A stretch of 64,000 nucleotides of DNA, taken from Monarcha castaneiventris obscurior. Its lineage: Eukaryota > Chordata > Aves > Passeriformes > Monarchidae. The translations under genes and the position numbers were made by a program. Shown piece by piece: positions 38,691 to 52,110 of the stretch (its first letter is position 1; every line of letters begins with the position of its first letter). Under the pieces are notes generated by a model. That model saw only the letters and a list, made by a program, of their open reading frames with translations. It searched no databases and was not told the DNA's origin. The stretch spans positions 7,142,001-7,206,000 of the forward strand of contig JAMPIT010000437.1 in the NCBI GenBank assembly GCA_026261815.1. The letters run 5' to 3'.

Positions 38691-39507
38691 CTTTGTTTCT
38701 TTAGCACAAACTCTTAACCCATACCATTAATCCCACTATGTGTACGACAACAAGGGCAGAGAAAAGCTGGGATCTGTATATCCATTTCTGATACTGTTTT
38801 ATAGTAAACCCAGACAAGACCAGGCCCATCTGAGCTGAGTGAACCTCTGCTGAGTGTCTCTGCTCCCATCTAGACGCAATGTTGTTCTTTTCCCTTAGTA
38901 GCCTCTAGAAGCACTTGAAATGCGCTGCCTTCTCCCTCAGTACTCCAGGCGGTGTCTCATTACAAGGTGATAAGTAACTCGCCTGCGGTTTCTGCAGCTC
39001 GCTAACACCAGAGACAGAAATAAAACCAGCCAGAGTTTTTCTCCCTATTCATTTTCAACTTAATGAATAGTGAATGGAAATATTTTCTATTAATGAACTT
39101 TGATGGAAGCTGAAGCCTGGACAGGATGGAAAGAGAATAGAGAGCACTGTCAACCTCTGTACGCAGTGACACTCTCCACATTCCTCCCATGCACTCCTAC
39201 AATTTCCAGCCTCGATGCTCCTGATCCTTTCTTTCACCTGCATCATTTTCTTTTTCTGCAGCCTTATGTGCTTAGGATGATCTTTCTGAGATAGGTTGCA
39301 AAGCTCCCAGCCTTTCTCTGTCTAAATGCCACTTCCACGGTCCCGCTTTCAGGAAGTAGTTTTCTAGCAACAGAGTCTGTAAGGATTAGAAGACAGCAAA
39401 GTCTTGTGCTGAAGTTGAATAAAAACATGCACTGGTGCAATAATCAGAGCTGCACTTAATTTGCTTGCTGTAGTTTGTCTAATAAATACCTGGTTCTTCG
39501 GACTCTC

Positions 39508-39523
39508 ACATCTAATTAGATGT
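39508..39523. promoter_or_regulatory. 16-bp palindrome with TAATTA core, candidate homeodomain site
   Basis: ACATCTAATTAGATGT is a perfect palindrome holding two overlapping TAAT half-sites. ATTAATTAGG follows five bases later. Dense TAATTA words are common in vertebrate developmental enhancers. Activity is an inference. Confidence 0.35.
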
Positions 39524-42500
39524 AAATTAATTAGGATAATTTTGACAGACGCTGCTGGGTTGTTTTTCTGCTGACTTATAAAAAATTGTTTATTTTTGCT
39601 TAGTTGTACAGTTATGTTTTGCTGTGGAAAAATCTAACTGCCAGCTATTAGTGGCACTGCCAGGAATCACTGTGGACGCTGGTCTCCACTTATTAATGGG
39701 ATTGCTATCTGGTGTTTTCTCTACTCTCATCATTTTTCTCTACTCTCATCAATTTATGTGTCTTTCTTTACACCTCTTATCTTTCAGGCAATCTGCCTTG
39801 ATTCCTCTCCTGACCTTTCCCTACTGGCCTCAGCAATTTCACTCTAGTCTTGCTTGGCTCCTTCTCCGTCTCTTCATTTTAAGTGCAGGTTCCCTGTCAG
39901 CATTTGATCTCTCAATAGTGATGTCCTTTTATTCACTGCACTTTGTTTCTCAGTCTGGCACAGTCACACCAGCAATCCAGACCTGGATATCTCCCACATG
40001 CTGTTTCCACAGCCTTTTTCTAACAGGATCTGCAGGAGGAACAAGACTGTGCAAGGCAATGGTATTTCACTGGTTGCTTTATGTGTTTAGTAAGTGGGGA
40101 ACGTTACTGGCAACAGAATCTTTGCTGTTGTATGGAAACTTTGGAGTAACTATTGCTTTTTTAAGAGTTACCATTTGCAGCAACAGCCACAGCCAGGTCT
40201 TTGAGGAGATGAGCATGGGAGGGGTTAGAAGAAATCTTGTGCCTTTCCCCCCAGTCTTGAGCAAGGCATTTTATTTGGCTTTATGTGGAACTTTGAAATT
40301 TCAAAATAAATAAAGAAACCTTCAAAATATCCCTCTTCTTACTCGTTTCCACAGTTATTTCATAATAGAATAGTTATCAATGTAATAAGATTAAACTGAA
40401 ATTGCCTGTATTGAGTTAGATTTTGCTGAAGAAAGCAGCTTGTACCCAAAAGCATGCTTGCTTTTTTCAAGCTGTATCAGCTAATCTAATAAAAGATACC
40501 ATTTTCACAAAACTCTCTTTGCTTATGCCCATTCCTCATATCCTTCTAAATCAATAAATAAAGTTAAGGGTATCTAAAAATAAACCAGGCTTCTTTTGTG
40601 GCAGGTTCCCAAGCACACCATGCAAAATACCTTAAGAATCTGGCTATACATCTGCTCAGCACTGCTTCATCTGGGAGACAACTGCTAGGAAGAAAACTAA
40701 GGCAGAGACAAGGACCTGAAATTATATTTTTAGAATGTAACTTTTCTCACTTTGCATGAAAGACTTATTTATGTTCAGACAGTGAATCCTAGAGCCATGC
40801 AAAGGGGCGGGTAAATTGTTTGCTGATTCCTAAGAGCGTAACTGTTCAGAGCAGTACAATTTCACACACCACCTGATACTTGCAGATGTATTTCATTCTT
40901 GTATGCTTGATTTGTGCTGGACATTTCAGTATTGCTGTAAATAAATGAAATGCATGGCGGGTAAAGAGATTACAAGCACATTTCTTCAGTGTAAGGTGGA
41001 GGCTTTCAAGCAAATATCTCTTAATGATGTGTTGACTAATCCATACTCCTGCAGTTAGCAAGGCACTATTCCCTTGCATTTCATTCAATGTAATGAAAAT
41101 ATTCATACTTACACCTAACCTTACACTCCTCATCTGAACATTTAGGATTCTGGGATGTGGTTCGAATCTTACAAATGCTTATTCTGTAATTATTTGAATG
41201 GAAAAGAAATCACAAATTCACAATAATTTACTTTTTATTTTTCTTCCCCTTCTTCAGCTCCTTAAGTGGAACCTTCTAAGGGAATGTCAGAGATTTTATA
41301 AGTCATTGAAATGGTTCATCCCCAACTGTTGATTTAGTGTCCATTATTTGAAATCAAAGTACTTCTAGGCTTCCATACTAAACATGAGACCAGTGTGGTA
41401 CTGGGGGTGATCTTAATCACCAGGAACTGCAAAGTGCTTCAGAGACCTGAAATTTCTTTGGGTCATACACTGGCTGCCTTGTGGAGCGAGACAGATACCC
41501 ACCAAATGACATGGACAGATATTTGGCAGAATATCTCTTAGAAGATACTATTTTTTTTTGAACCTCCCTATCATGCATTGTCCTGTTATCCAGAGATTTT
41601 GTGTCGATGTGAGACATGGGTGGAGTATTGTCCTCACATGTAGTGTTCGAGGTTCTGAAATTCTTTTTCTTCACTAGTTGGTACTTGGAACTCACAATTA
41701 GAGCTATGGTTTGAGTGCAATAAGTCAGGATTTAAATCAACAAACAAGAAATTTTCATTTTGTATTGACCACTGAAGCCACTTGGTTACTATGAATTAAA
41801 ACAGAAATCTACTTTTATCCTCAAAAAAAGATCCTGAAACACTGTTTCCCTTAACAATATTCCAGCCAAGAGACAAAAAAACCTTTTACAAAACAGCCTG
41901 CTTCTTGAAGTTGCTGGTGCTCTTTTTCCTTTGCACATGTTCTGAGATAATCAAACCCCTCTGAGAAGGCAGGTTATCAACTCCCCACATGAAGAGCAAC
42001 CTTATGTCTTTAATCCTTCTCGCCTATGTGAAAAGTAGGCAACCTGGAGGGAAAACAACATCCCCTTAGTGGTGTCAGAACCAATCATTTACATTAGTGC
42101 TTGAAGATTGGTCTATGTTTTCAGTTTTTTTGCAGCAAGATTCAGACTTCTGTAAGTAGAATGAGCTCATTTGGGGAAAACGTAAGTTTAGAGTGTGTCA
42201 ACTGAACCTTTTCTTCTTTTAAATCTACCTTAGCGTACAGTAGGAGGAGAAACTTTTCCTTAAAATAAGAGAAAAAAAAGTATTTACATTGATATTGTAA
42301 TTAAAATTATAGCTCTCTCCCAATTTCTCTGTGAGAAACTACCTGAAGCCCTCTGGAAAGAGGTCCCCTACATATGAAATATTAAACTGATGCAAATCAA
42401 ACTTACACTGCATTATACAAAGTGAGCATTTGATAACTCCTCTGTGAGAGCTTTCAGTGCTATTGCTCTCAGATTGTGCTTAACTTTAATATAAATGATG

Positions 42501-45500
42501 GCAAAGTGCTGTCGTGGGTTTTGCCCAGTGTCTTCAGAATCTAGGACATTACAATAAAAGAAACTTTTATAATCTGATTTCTACTTTAATAATAAGCTAC
42601 ATAAATCAATGGAGCTGTTGAGAATTTTGACTGATTTGGGTCTGACCTATACCCAGCAGCTGGACTGCGGTCACTGCACTTTACCTGTGCTGTGTGATTT
42701 CTGCCAGACAAGGAAGCAAAAAGCTCTAATTGCCTTTTCTTCCCTGGCACGTGGAAATCTGTTGTGTTGTAAAATACAATACAGGCACAGTTTGTGGAGG
42801 GAAAAGCCCAAATTACCAGTGCGTAGACTCAAGTTCCCTCTGTGCTCCCTGCTCTGTGGAGCCAAAAAGCACAGGGCAAGAAAGAAAAAGATGGATCACG
42901 GGGAGCCACGGCCAGGAGCAGACCTTGTGCTGTAAAGCATCAGTTCTCACTTCTCTCATTAGCAGCAGTGATCAGTGGTCAGATATCAGCGTTCTCATTA
43001 ATTCACCCTCTGTCCTGCTCGTTCCTCTGTGATTTGCACACCTGAAGCAACTCACCAGCCCTTGCTGCACATTCCAAATATGATGTTCCCATTTAACCAG
43101 CAAGGCATTCGGGGTCCTTTGCATAAACATTGTTAGGTGCTTGTACGCACTTACAAGGCAATAATCTGACTGCAGTTATTATCCAATTAAACTGACAGAA
43201 CATGACAGGAATAATAATATGAGTGTAATAACGCCAAGGGAGAAGGTGTTAGTTAAACACTGTCTACATCCCAAATACTTTTAAAACTTCAAGAGTTAAG
43301 GGTATTTTAATTTTATGCTTACTTTAGGAATTAGTTGGTACAGTAAGGTGTAAGTCAGACACCACTGTTAGAGTTTGCAAACACAGATGAAATCTTGTAA
43401 TCAAGATTATGCAAAGTAAGTCCTGATCAAAGTGAATTTTCTTACTTTTATCTTTTTTTGCTTTTCCAAAAGTGAGTTTTGATCAAAAACAAATGATCAA
43501 ATAACACAGATTCTGATCCACTCCTATGGCATGAGCTGATACTAATTATGGCATTTGTGACATTTATGTAAGAGTGGAGCTCACAGTTGTGTAAGGGCCA
43601 GGCTGATTGGCAGTGTGGCATCTGAGACTTTTTTTTTATTGCTGTGCTGAGCAGACCAATTTGAAAGGCAATTGGGTTTGTCCTGGGCTTCCAATCTAGA
43701 AAGTGTATTGGAGAGGAAACTGTAATTGAGAAACCACAGTTAGGTGACTGTTTGGATATATCCAGACAGCCTTCCTTAAGGGGAACAGGGAGAATGTAAA
43801 GGGAAAGGACTTCCCCCTATTTTCTCTTGTCCTCTAACACAGCACATCTGGTCTACAGGCTCTCAGTCAGTGGAAAAATCCTGAGCTTATCTGGGAGCTC
43901 CCACCTGCTTCACACACTCTGTGCCCGTGGTGCTGCTGCACAGCACTGCTCCCATAATGAACCACCCAAACTCCTTCTGATCTGCAAAGATTACTCTGGT
44001 TTTATGACTATACAACTGCTTTTGTCCTTGTGTTGGACTCTCCCTCCTCAGGACTTCAAGCCCATCACTGACTCTGAATCCTAGGAACTGGAGCACTAAA
44101 TGCCAGCCTAGACAGGTGCCAGCTTTCCAAAATATCACTCATGGACCTCTCAAAAGCAGACATGCACTGAAGATGGACTTATGACTAAAGCAGATACAAG
44201 CATTCCTTTATGTATTTAGGACTTTTCTCATCCTCTTAGATGAGTTGCCTGTGCACAGATTGTCTCTGATACATGGTCCAGCACAATATCTTGAAGAATT
44301 TGCACAAATATTAAATAAGCAGCTCAATGATACGTAGTAAATGACTATTTGAGGGAACAAAGCCTTAATGTGATGGATTTTCTGGCTTGCAGTGACAGAT
44401 CCGATGTCATGCTCTATGCTAGAGTAGTTACATTGCTTCATGCTGCTGGCACTGAGAGATCTCAAGCACTTCCACCAGTAGGGAAGGCAGGAATAGCTTC
44501 GAGAGTAGTGATGCTCCCTACAGCATTAAATTAGATTGGACCCCTTGGACAGCTGTTTTTGTTGCCTGTTTTTAGAAGACAACTGGGTAGATTTTAGGGT
44601 TATCTAATTGCCAAGAGACTCAGTCTTTCAAGGAGGTAATCTTAAAAAAGTCTTGTTGGTAACAGCACTTGGGCACAGAAAGCAGAAGCCGATGCTGAGT
44701 AGTAACAAGAAGTGTCTTTAGTTGACTGGTGTAACTTAAGCAGATATTTTGAGACATACAATCACTGTATACATGGACAATTGCAGACACAGTTTTTGTA
44801 AATATTCATGTCTTTAAATCTCCAATGTTCATGTAGTATCAGTGTTTTCCAGGTGAGTATTATGTAGGGAATAAACCCTTCCTGTGACCCAGTCTGAGGA
44901 AAAGGTATGTCAAATAAATTCTTAGTGACAAATCTGCAAAGAGTAGAAAAATCAGACTGCCTCTGATTTTTTCCAGAGAGCATAACTTATTTGACAAAAG
45001 AAACTGCTGAGAATGGCTAAGATAGCAAAACATACATATCACCCAGAGAAATCAGCACAGTCTACCTGCCCTCTGCTGACTGCTCGTTTTCACATAATTC
45101 TGCATATTTTTGCATAATGGGCATGCTATAATTTCTATGAGTACATTTTCAGCTTGGAGATTTGAAAGCAAAATACCTTCTCTCCCTCTCAGCTATGAAA
45201 ATCTTCTTCCAAAGTTGCCATTACCATGAAGTTTGTGCTGGGATATACAATTAGGAATAAGGAATTAGACAAAGCAGGTACCAGCACTGAGAACACCCCC
45301 AGCCATGTGCGACTGAAGTGAATGCTGCATCCTGTTTAACTGGGGATGCACTGAGGAATGCAGCAGCTTGTCTGCCTCTTGTTCCTGTCAAGATTGCTTG
45401 GTTTTCTGAAAGATGTATTCTGAATACAGTCTCTTGGGCTCGACTGAGGAATTGGACCCTCATTCTTTGGTCTGTCCTACTGCACTGCCACAGGAAATGG

Positions 45501-46345
45501 TCACTGTCCCTGCCATCTTCTGAATCCCGCCTGGGAATTGTTTGGAAGACTGCAAGCTAACACAGGGTGAAAGCATGTCAGGGACCATTATGGCAGCCTA
45601 AAAGAGATTATTACAGTCCAGCGTCCAGGCCCTTTCCCTGACCTTTTACTAGCATAAATATAACCTGTGGGGTAACAGCATTCAGCTTAATTTCTCAGAC
45701 ATTGTGCTTGGGATTACTGCCTGGAGGTTGTTAGCCATGTATGAGTTATTATTTTAAAGTGAGGCTAGATTTTGAAAATGGAAGCTTGAAAGCTCTTTGA
45801 GGCTACTTTAATATAACTGTTTCCTAAGTCTGAGAGGTGGGAAAATGCTGCTTTCTCTGCTCACAGCTCAGGACTGCTCTCCTTGGTGTTTCTGAACCAC
45901 TTTTAAAGTAGAGAGACAGTGTGTTTCAGAAAGATTTAAGGTACAATTGCAGTACATGGGAGCATCAGGATGAAGAGCAATGTTAAGATTTGCAATAGAA
46001 AATATAACTTGTACATTTGATTAAATTGTTGACCACAAAGTGGTTTGTGTTCTAAAAGCATGAATTTGTCAGACAAATTGTTGCTTCGTGGGGCACTGCT
46101 GGAGTTTTCTGTAGCTCAGCCTCACTCACATATGGCATGGGCCTTACTGGAATTGCAAATGTCACGCTTCCTTCAGGCACTGACTCTTGAAAGAGGGAAG
46201 GAATTGACTGAATCAAAAAGGCAGCATTATTGAGTGGGATTCTGGAGTCAGTGGATGGCTGTTTGTATAACCCAGCAACAGGCACTTCACTGATGCAGTA
46301 AGGGGAATAGTCTGCATTTGCTCTCACAGGGAGCCTGCTCATTTC

Positions 46346-46397
46346 CAAGGCACCTAGGGACCTAATTTAGGTACTGAAATTCAGGTGTACCTAAGTT
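46346..46397. repeat. Fragment of an ancient amniote repeat
   Basis: AAGGCACCTAGGGACCTAAT and GGTACTGAAATTCAGGTG, then TACCTAAG, resemble the old 'taggcacctaaatt...caggcacctaag' type repeats seen in reptile genomes. The family is not assigned. Confidence 0.35.
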
Positions 46398-46454
46398 CTG
46401 ATGTGTTTTACCTCTCAGTCTGCTGTGCAGAATTGAAAAGTGCCTTCTTTCTGT

Positions 46455-46560
46455 ACCTTTTACCATTTACAAGATGGAGATAAAACTACTGACCCGACTC
46501 CCAGTGACGTTCCGGAAATAAGTGAGAATTGTTTAAGATACTCTACTGATAAATCCTTAC
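46455..46560 (+). mobile_element. MIR SINE 3' region, diverged
   Basis: ACCTTTTACCATTTACAAGA followed by TGGAGATAAAACTACTGACC resembles the MIR 3' half 'tttcctcatctgtaaaatggggataataatactacct'. Later GTGAGAATTGTTTAAGATAC fits its 'gaggattaaatgagttaata' part. Confidence 0.5.
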
Positions 46561-49500
46561 ACGTGTAAGAAGGACAGCAGGTACACCACTTGTCTCTGCA
46601 GCACCTCAGAGCCCCTGGTGATTGCACAGCAGCCTCTAACCACACCCGGGCTCTCCCCTCTGCCACTCTCTCCTTACTCCCATCAGCATTTTAAGGCAGA
46701 GCCCTGTGACCACTGTCACATCTGCCCTTCTCTGCCTGTGTATGAATGGGAGGCTGTGTGCATTTAGTGAGTACTTGTCAATTTTTTTCTTAGTCATTAT
46801 GGTGATACCCATAAAAATGGAAGAATTAAAGGCACTGAAAACTCGTATTTGTAACATAGCCACAGACCAAGAAAACCAGTGAGGGTTTTCTTCTCATCCA
46901 AGGGCCTGAGTCCCAAAACAGCTTGGAGGACACCACAACGTAGTGTATCCAGGCCATCTGTCTGTAAGTCTATCAGCTATGGTGAAATTTTGCAATAATT
47001 TTCCTGTTAGGTACAATGTAGCTTGAGGGTCCCCATGTATTTTTTAAAAGACACTAAATCTTACGTGACTTAATTTTCCTTGCATGTGTGTGTGGAAAAT
47101 GAGCAGGCCTTCACAGTTCACTGGTGAGTGCCTGCAAACCTGGGAGAAACGGAGTTACAGAGACTCTCTCTGCAGCTTTCTCAAGCTAATGTCTCGCCCC
47201 AACTTTCATTTTGTTCTTCTTTCTCAGTATCTCTTTGCTCACTACCGCCAGCCAGAAAAACAGGCTGAGGCTCACTAAGATGAAGTAGCTGGGTCACACT
47301 GCAGAAAGTGCTGATGTGAGCTGTTTCTTAACTATGTGAGCTGTTTTCCCAAATAACCCTGTGGATGTGCTGAAACAATACCTTTTTCTTAGTGTATGTA
47401 TGTATATGCATCTTGGACTAAAGCTATGGATGTACAGAATAATTTTTAGTGGTGGATTTAGTATTTCCTGTCCTATGCCTTAAAAACCAAATAACTCTCT
47501 ATATTGTAGTAGCTAATAATTCCCACTATTTTAAGATATTGTTTGAGATTATATCAAATGATCCAAGAGGAGAACATGACAGGCATCAGGGAATTTAACC
47601 ACATGATTTATCTCCAGCAGATGGGTTGGTACTGTCCCTGAGGTGTTTTTATAAAGAGAGGAACTAAGATACAGAGAACTTCAGAAAACAGGAGAACTGT
47701 ATCCACAGGCACAGTGAACCATGTGTCCAGTAATACCCACTCTTCAAACAGCTTGGGCTCCCAATAAAGGATCTTTTGTGTCTGCCAAGCTGACAACACA
47801 CCAATAAATATTGGTATGAAATGTTGATTTACTGGTGATTTGCTAACTCTGTGGTCTGTATGGGGTAACTTCCAGCATGACACTAAAAGTTCAAGTTCAA
47901 GACTTGAGAAAATACTAAAGTCCATACACAAGGAAGAAGAATTTTTAGAATTGTTTTGGAGATGATATTCTGGTGTTTGCTGGTAATTTTGCATTAATAT
48001 CGTAGATCTCCTTAAATTTTTTTTTTCTGTTTATTTATATAAAAGTACATATATAAATAAAAGCTTATTTTCCAAAACACACTTAGAATTTTAGCCTTAG
48101 TGATTACCTTTCGTGAAGATACAGCTATTGATTTTCTGGGGACAAGAGTAGTCATTATGTAGAGGTTACAGTCCTACGAATTTTCATAACAACACAAAAT
48201 ATTTTTCCATTATGGGTCTGTTACGAAGGGAGAATGGAAATTTTTTTGCAGTCTCTTTCTGTGACCTTCCAAATGATTCTGTTTAATCCTGCATTTCTTT
48301 GCCTGAAGCATTAGTCATACAAGTTGCCTATTCAGGAAAGTTCCTTACTTCTTCTATATACAAATGATCTAAACTTCATATGAAAACAGATTTCGATTGA
48401 TTTCTCCAGTTCATTCTTAAATGTACCACTGGAGATTAGTCACAAAGTTAAAGCCACATTTTCCAAGTAACTGTGGCTATAGGGCTGAGTATGTTCGAAA
48501 GTATATTGATGGAAAAGGTTCCTTACACAAACAGCTTTATTTCCCACACAGCTCACATTATCTTCCCAGTTCTACATGAAAATTTTATTCTTTAAATACA
48601 TTTCATAATTTAGATAAAGCGAGAAATCTTTCAAGACGCTTGCATTTCCAATTGCTGTACTGATAAAATATATAGGGATTTATTTTAAGAAGTTTCAGAC
48701 CGGTGCAGCCTCTGCAGTGTGAACTGCAGCAGTTGTGGCCTTGCCCACTCGTTGCCATGAGCTCAATGTGCAGGTCAAAGCCAACCACCAGAAAACTCCC
48801 CCAGCTGCAGACTGCTCAGGGTTGGCATGTTTGAAAAAATGGTCGTCTTCCTTCTGGCATCTGCCCATTCTAATTTTTCTTTAGTGCTTAGAGCACAAAA
48901 TATAAAGGATCCACAGCTTCAAGTGAAAAGATAAAAGTTCGTGTCTCATGGCAGGGTGTTCAAGCTATTTTGTTGGAGCCATTGGAAATTTTTTATTTCT
49001 TTCCTCTGTGTAGTCAGTTTGATGTATTGGTAAGTCTCAGGCACTGAATTAACTCCAGCTCACAGTCACTCCATACAGAAAGCACTTTAGACATTATTTT
49101 TTGTAGGAGGTGATGGAGCAAAAGTGGAGTATAAGTATTTAAAAGAACATGTACTATTACTCAGTAAAGTGATTTCTTTTTTAAGAACATCTGTGTGTTG
49201 TTAACTCGCACACAGCCATGAGCAGCTGGCTCTGAGTTACACAGGGCAGCCTGGCAGAATCCAACAAGTCTGACATACTGGGAATCACAAACACCTCACA
49301 GGCTGTCTGGGTTATTAACATATCCCATTCAGTTTCTGTGAAAACTCTTCAAGTATAACTTGGTATGCTGAGCTGTCAAAATATTATTTAAATAACATTG
49401 AGGGATGGCATGTAGGAGACAGGCCTCCCTTTAGCAAAACACCTGGCACTCAGTAGCTATTGATAAAGCTTTTAATGATTTTATCTTCTAGCAATTCAAA

Positions 49501-51869
49501 TTCTAGTATTTTAAACTGTAATTTCACCCCTAATTGTAACAAAGTAAGCTTTAAAAAGAAAGAGATTCTCTTTCCCTGGGAATTTCCAGGTAAAAACTGA
49601 CCCTGTTTTCCATGTGGAGCTGTTCCTGTGACCCCCAGCTGCAGCAGGTCACAGGGCAGGACACAGACTGACCTGCACTGTGCCCAGTGGGGCACACTGG
49701 GAAGGGCTGTGCTGCCAAAGCAAAGGGTCAAGCATTAAGGAGCTCCTCCATCAGCTTCCAAACTATGGCTCAACAGGCACAGAAAGAGCAACACTTCTGC
49801 CGAGTATTTATGGGACCCAGGGGAATCTTAAACCAGCTACAAATGACATTAATGCCACCTCCTAATGAATCCAGTTTGCCCTGCCAGTAAACTGGCCAGA
49901 ATTCTTGTCTGGGGTTTCACTGCTGGCATTCCCAGCTGAGGGGATCCAAGTGGATTTGGTCACACAGCGAGCAGAATGATGTGCCTTGATTAAGGCTCAT
50001 TTGAATAGCTTTGTTTTGAGTAAATACAGCTGCAAGGGAAAGGTGCAGGCACACAATCTTGTCGGTGAATTATTAAGTATCAACTTTTGCTGCTGGATAA
50101 ATACAAATAAAATATTTGGGAGAAAAAAAAGTTACTGGTCAAAATGTTAGAAATTCAAGGTAAGGCGCTGCTCTAGCTAAGTCAGGCTGACAGCATCCAG
50201 GCAGAGATTCATTGCACTGAGGTCTGCTGAGTCTGTTCTAAATAAAACAAGTAGGCTTTGCTTCATGAACAAGTGGATTCATCTACTGAGTCCCTGCAGA
50301 GGGATTTTTTTTGCCTTTGTATTGTCATGAAGGAATAATAAAAATATCCCTTAAGTCCTAATCCAGCATTAAAATATATGGTAGATGTATTTTGCTTTGA
50401 ATTAACAATACTGAATAATTTCTGTGAAAGGAACTAAATGTCATACTGTGTGAAATATATAAGCTTCTGAAATTCAGTATTTCCTAGCTGACTAGTCCAG
50501 AAAAATATTCAAGCATTTAGCAATGTATTTTTCAGGCAAGGTCACTCTATTTTTGTTTTATGTGTACACAAAACATTCCCAAATCAGTGCATTTCATTTT
50601 GGTATTAGTTTCACAGAAATTACAACTATTTATGTCAACAAATGAGAAGGGAATTAACCCAAGAAATCAGTGTCTTCATGGAGTTCACAGGACAGAGATG
50701 AATCCAGAGAACGCAACTGGAAAGCTTGAAATATTGCTTTAAGTGCTGGGAGTATTGGCTTGGCTATCATAAATAAAGCAGCAGCAGTGGGTGATATTGT
50801 ATGTTATTTCTCCTTTCCACTGAACAGGGGAAGGAGAGGTTGGTGGAGTCAGTGCTTCTGCTATTCAGGCCTGTGTTTATCTTTACCTGGATTTACCAGC
50901 ATGGTGCAATTTTCCCCTTTCAGCTTTCCCTTTGGTCTTTTCTTGGCTTCCAACACTCTCCTGGAGAGAGGATTGTCTCCAACTGTAGTCTGTTCATTGT
51001 CTTTAAATATTGATTATTCTTCTTCCCAAATCAGGACACATGCTAACCTATTTCTTTCACTGACAAGTACAAACTTCCTTGTCTTTTGCTTCCATTCTTA
51101 GTGTGGGTAAAAATGGTTCTTCATGTTTTGCAACTGGTTGAATAACCTTATTACCTTTCCAAGTATAAGAGAGGAGCTTCTTATCTGCAGCCTTGTCCAG
51201 ATCACTGTTAGTGAGAATTTTTTTCAGGCTTAGAGACTGTCATTCCCTGTTGTGTTAATTGGACTGTAAAAACTCTCATTGCCAGGAACTTTCTGAGAAA
51301 ATGCTAAAATAGATGTATGATTTAACTACCTCAGAGGAGGTAGACTCCATTTTGCCTACTGTAATACAGAGATTCACACTTCTGATATACACGTGAATAG
51401 ATTTTAAATTTTCTATACAGAGCAGCTCTTCTGTTACGTGCCCCAGCTGTTTTTTTCTAAGAGTTGATCGTAATTCCCTCCCACAAGACTAAAGGTGAAA
51501 TCCTGGTTCCTCCGGAGGCAATGGACACTTTTACACTGTAAGATCATTTTGTGCCACATAGAGCAAGAGGCTGCTGATGCCTTGAGGGTTTTTCCTCCAA
51601 CTCCTCCAACTGCCACTTTTATCCACTATAAGAGAACTGGAAAACTGAGTTGGGAACAAGATGACACTTCTGACTGATTCTTTCATGTGCTTATTTACAC
51701 AGGTCCTGAGTTAGCTGCACTCTTCATGACTATAAATATAATTTCAAGCCTTCTATTACAGCACAGCATACCTGAGAATTCTAAAAGTATTATCTGCTTT
51801 ATTATATCACTCTAAGGTAGTTTCTAATGTATTGTGTGTGTACGAAAGAAATATGTTGCTGACGCTAAG
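46561..51869 (-). other. PEX5L upstream intron
   Basis: No gene was recognised. The stretch near 49,950-50,110 has an enhancer-like look (CTTGATTAAGG, TTTGAATAGC, AATTATTAAG) but no decisive motif. Confidence 0.45.
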
Positions 51870-52110
51870 AATACTTTGAACAGTCTGGAGAATCACTGCT
51901 GGAATATCTTGAGCAAGCGACAATAGATTCCCCATCACTTAAAAGATTTAAGCTTAAAATAGATGCTTTTCCAAAGTATGTGCTGTTCCCATTCAAATGA
52001 TGATCTTGAAGATCAATTGTGTCAAGTGTGTGAAGTCCATCAGCCTGTATTATGTTACAGTTCATAAAACATGTCAATAAATTGATCCTTCCAACCTCAA
52101 AACCTGTCAA
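51870..52110 (+). mobile_element. Ancient CR1/L3-like LINE 3' remnant, plus strand
   Basis: ATTCCCCATCACTTAAAAGA and TTTAAGCTTAAAATAGATGC match the old CR1 3' pattern 'tccccatcactggaagtttttaaaaatagactgg'. A later TTGATCCTTCCAACCTC resembles the 'gaggtcccttccaacc' end. It is highly diverged. Confidence 0.5.

Larger units (their letters stand above)
33071..46345 (-). other. PEX5L upstream intron with candidate enhancer-like stretches
   Basis: No exon could be assigned. Three stretches are rich in POU/homeodomain words: 34,560-34,960, 36,240-36,500 and 39,410-39,560. A fourth, 43,060-43,260, combines octamer- and SOX-like words. A T17 run at 38,266-38,282 and a possible MIR remnant near 38,600-38,690 are also present. 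Two long open frames, 37,670-38,233 on the minus strand and 39,624-40,313 on the plus strand, resemble no family I know and begin at non-ATG codons. Confidence 0.45.

Noticed and set aside
41158..41170. GGTTCGAATC, a perfect tRNA/SINE B-box-like word
   Set aside because: No A box, cloverleaf or SINE body precedes it.
46052..46348. 98-codon minus-strand frame with a plausible composition
   Set aside because: Starts at a non-ATG codon next to an old repeat, and nothing else supports it.
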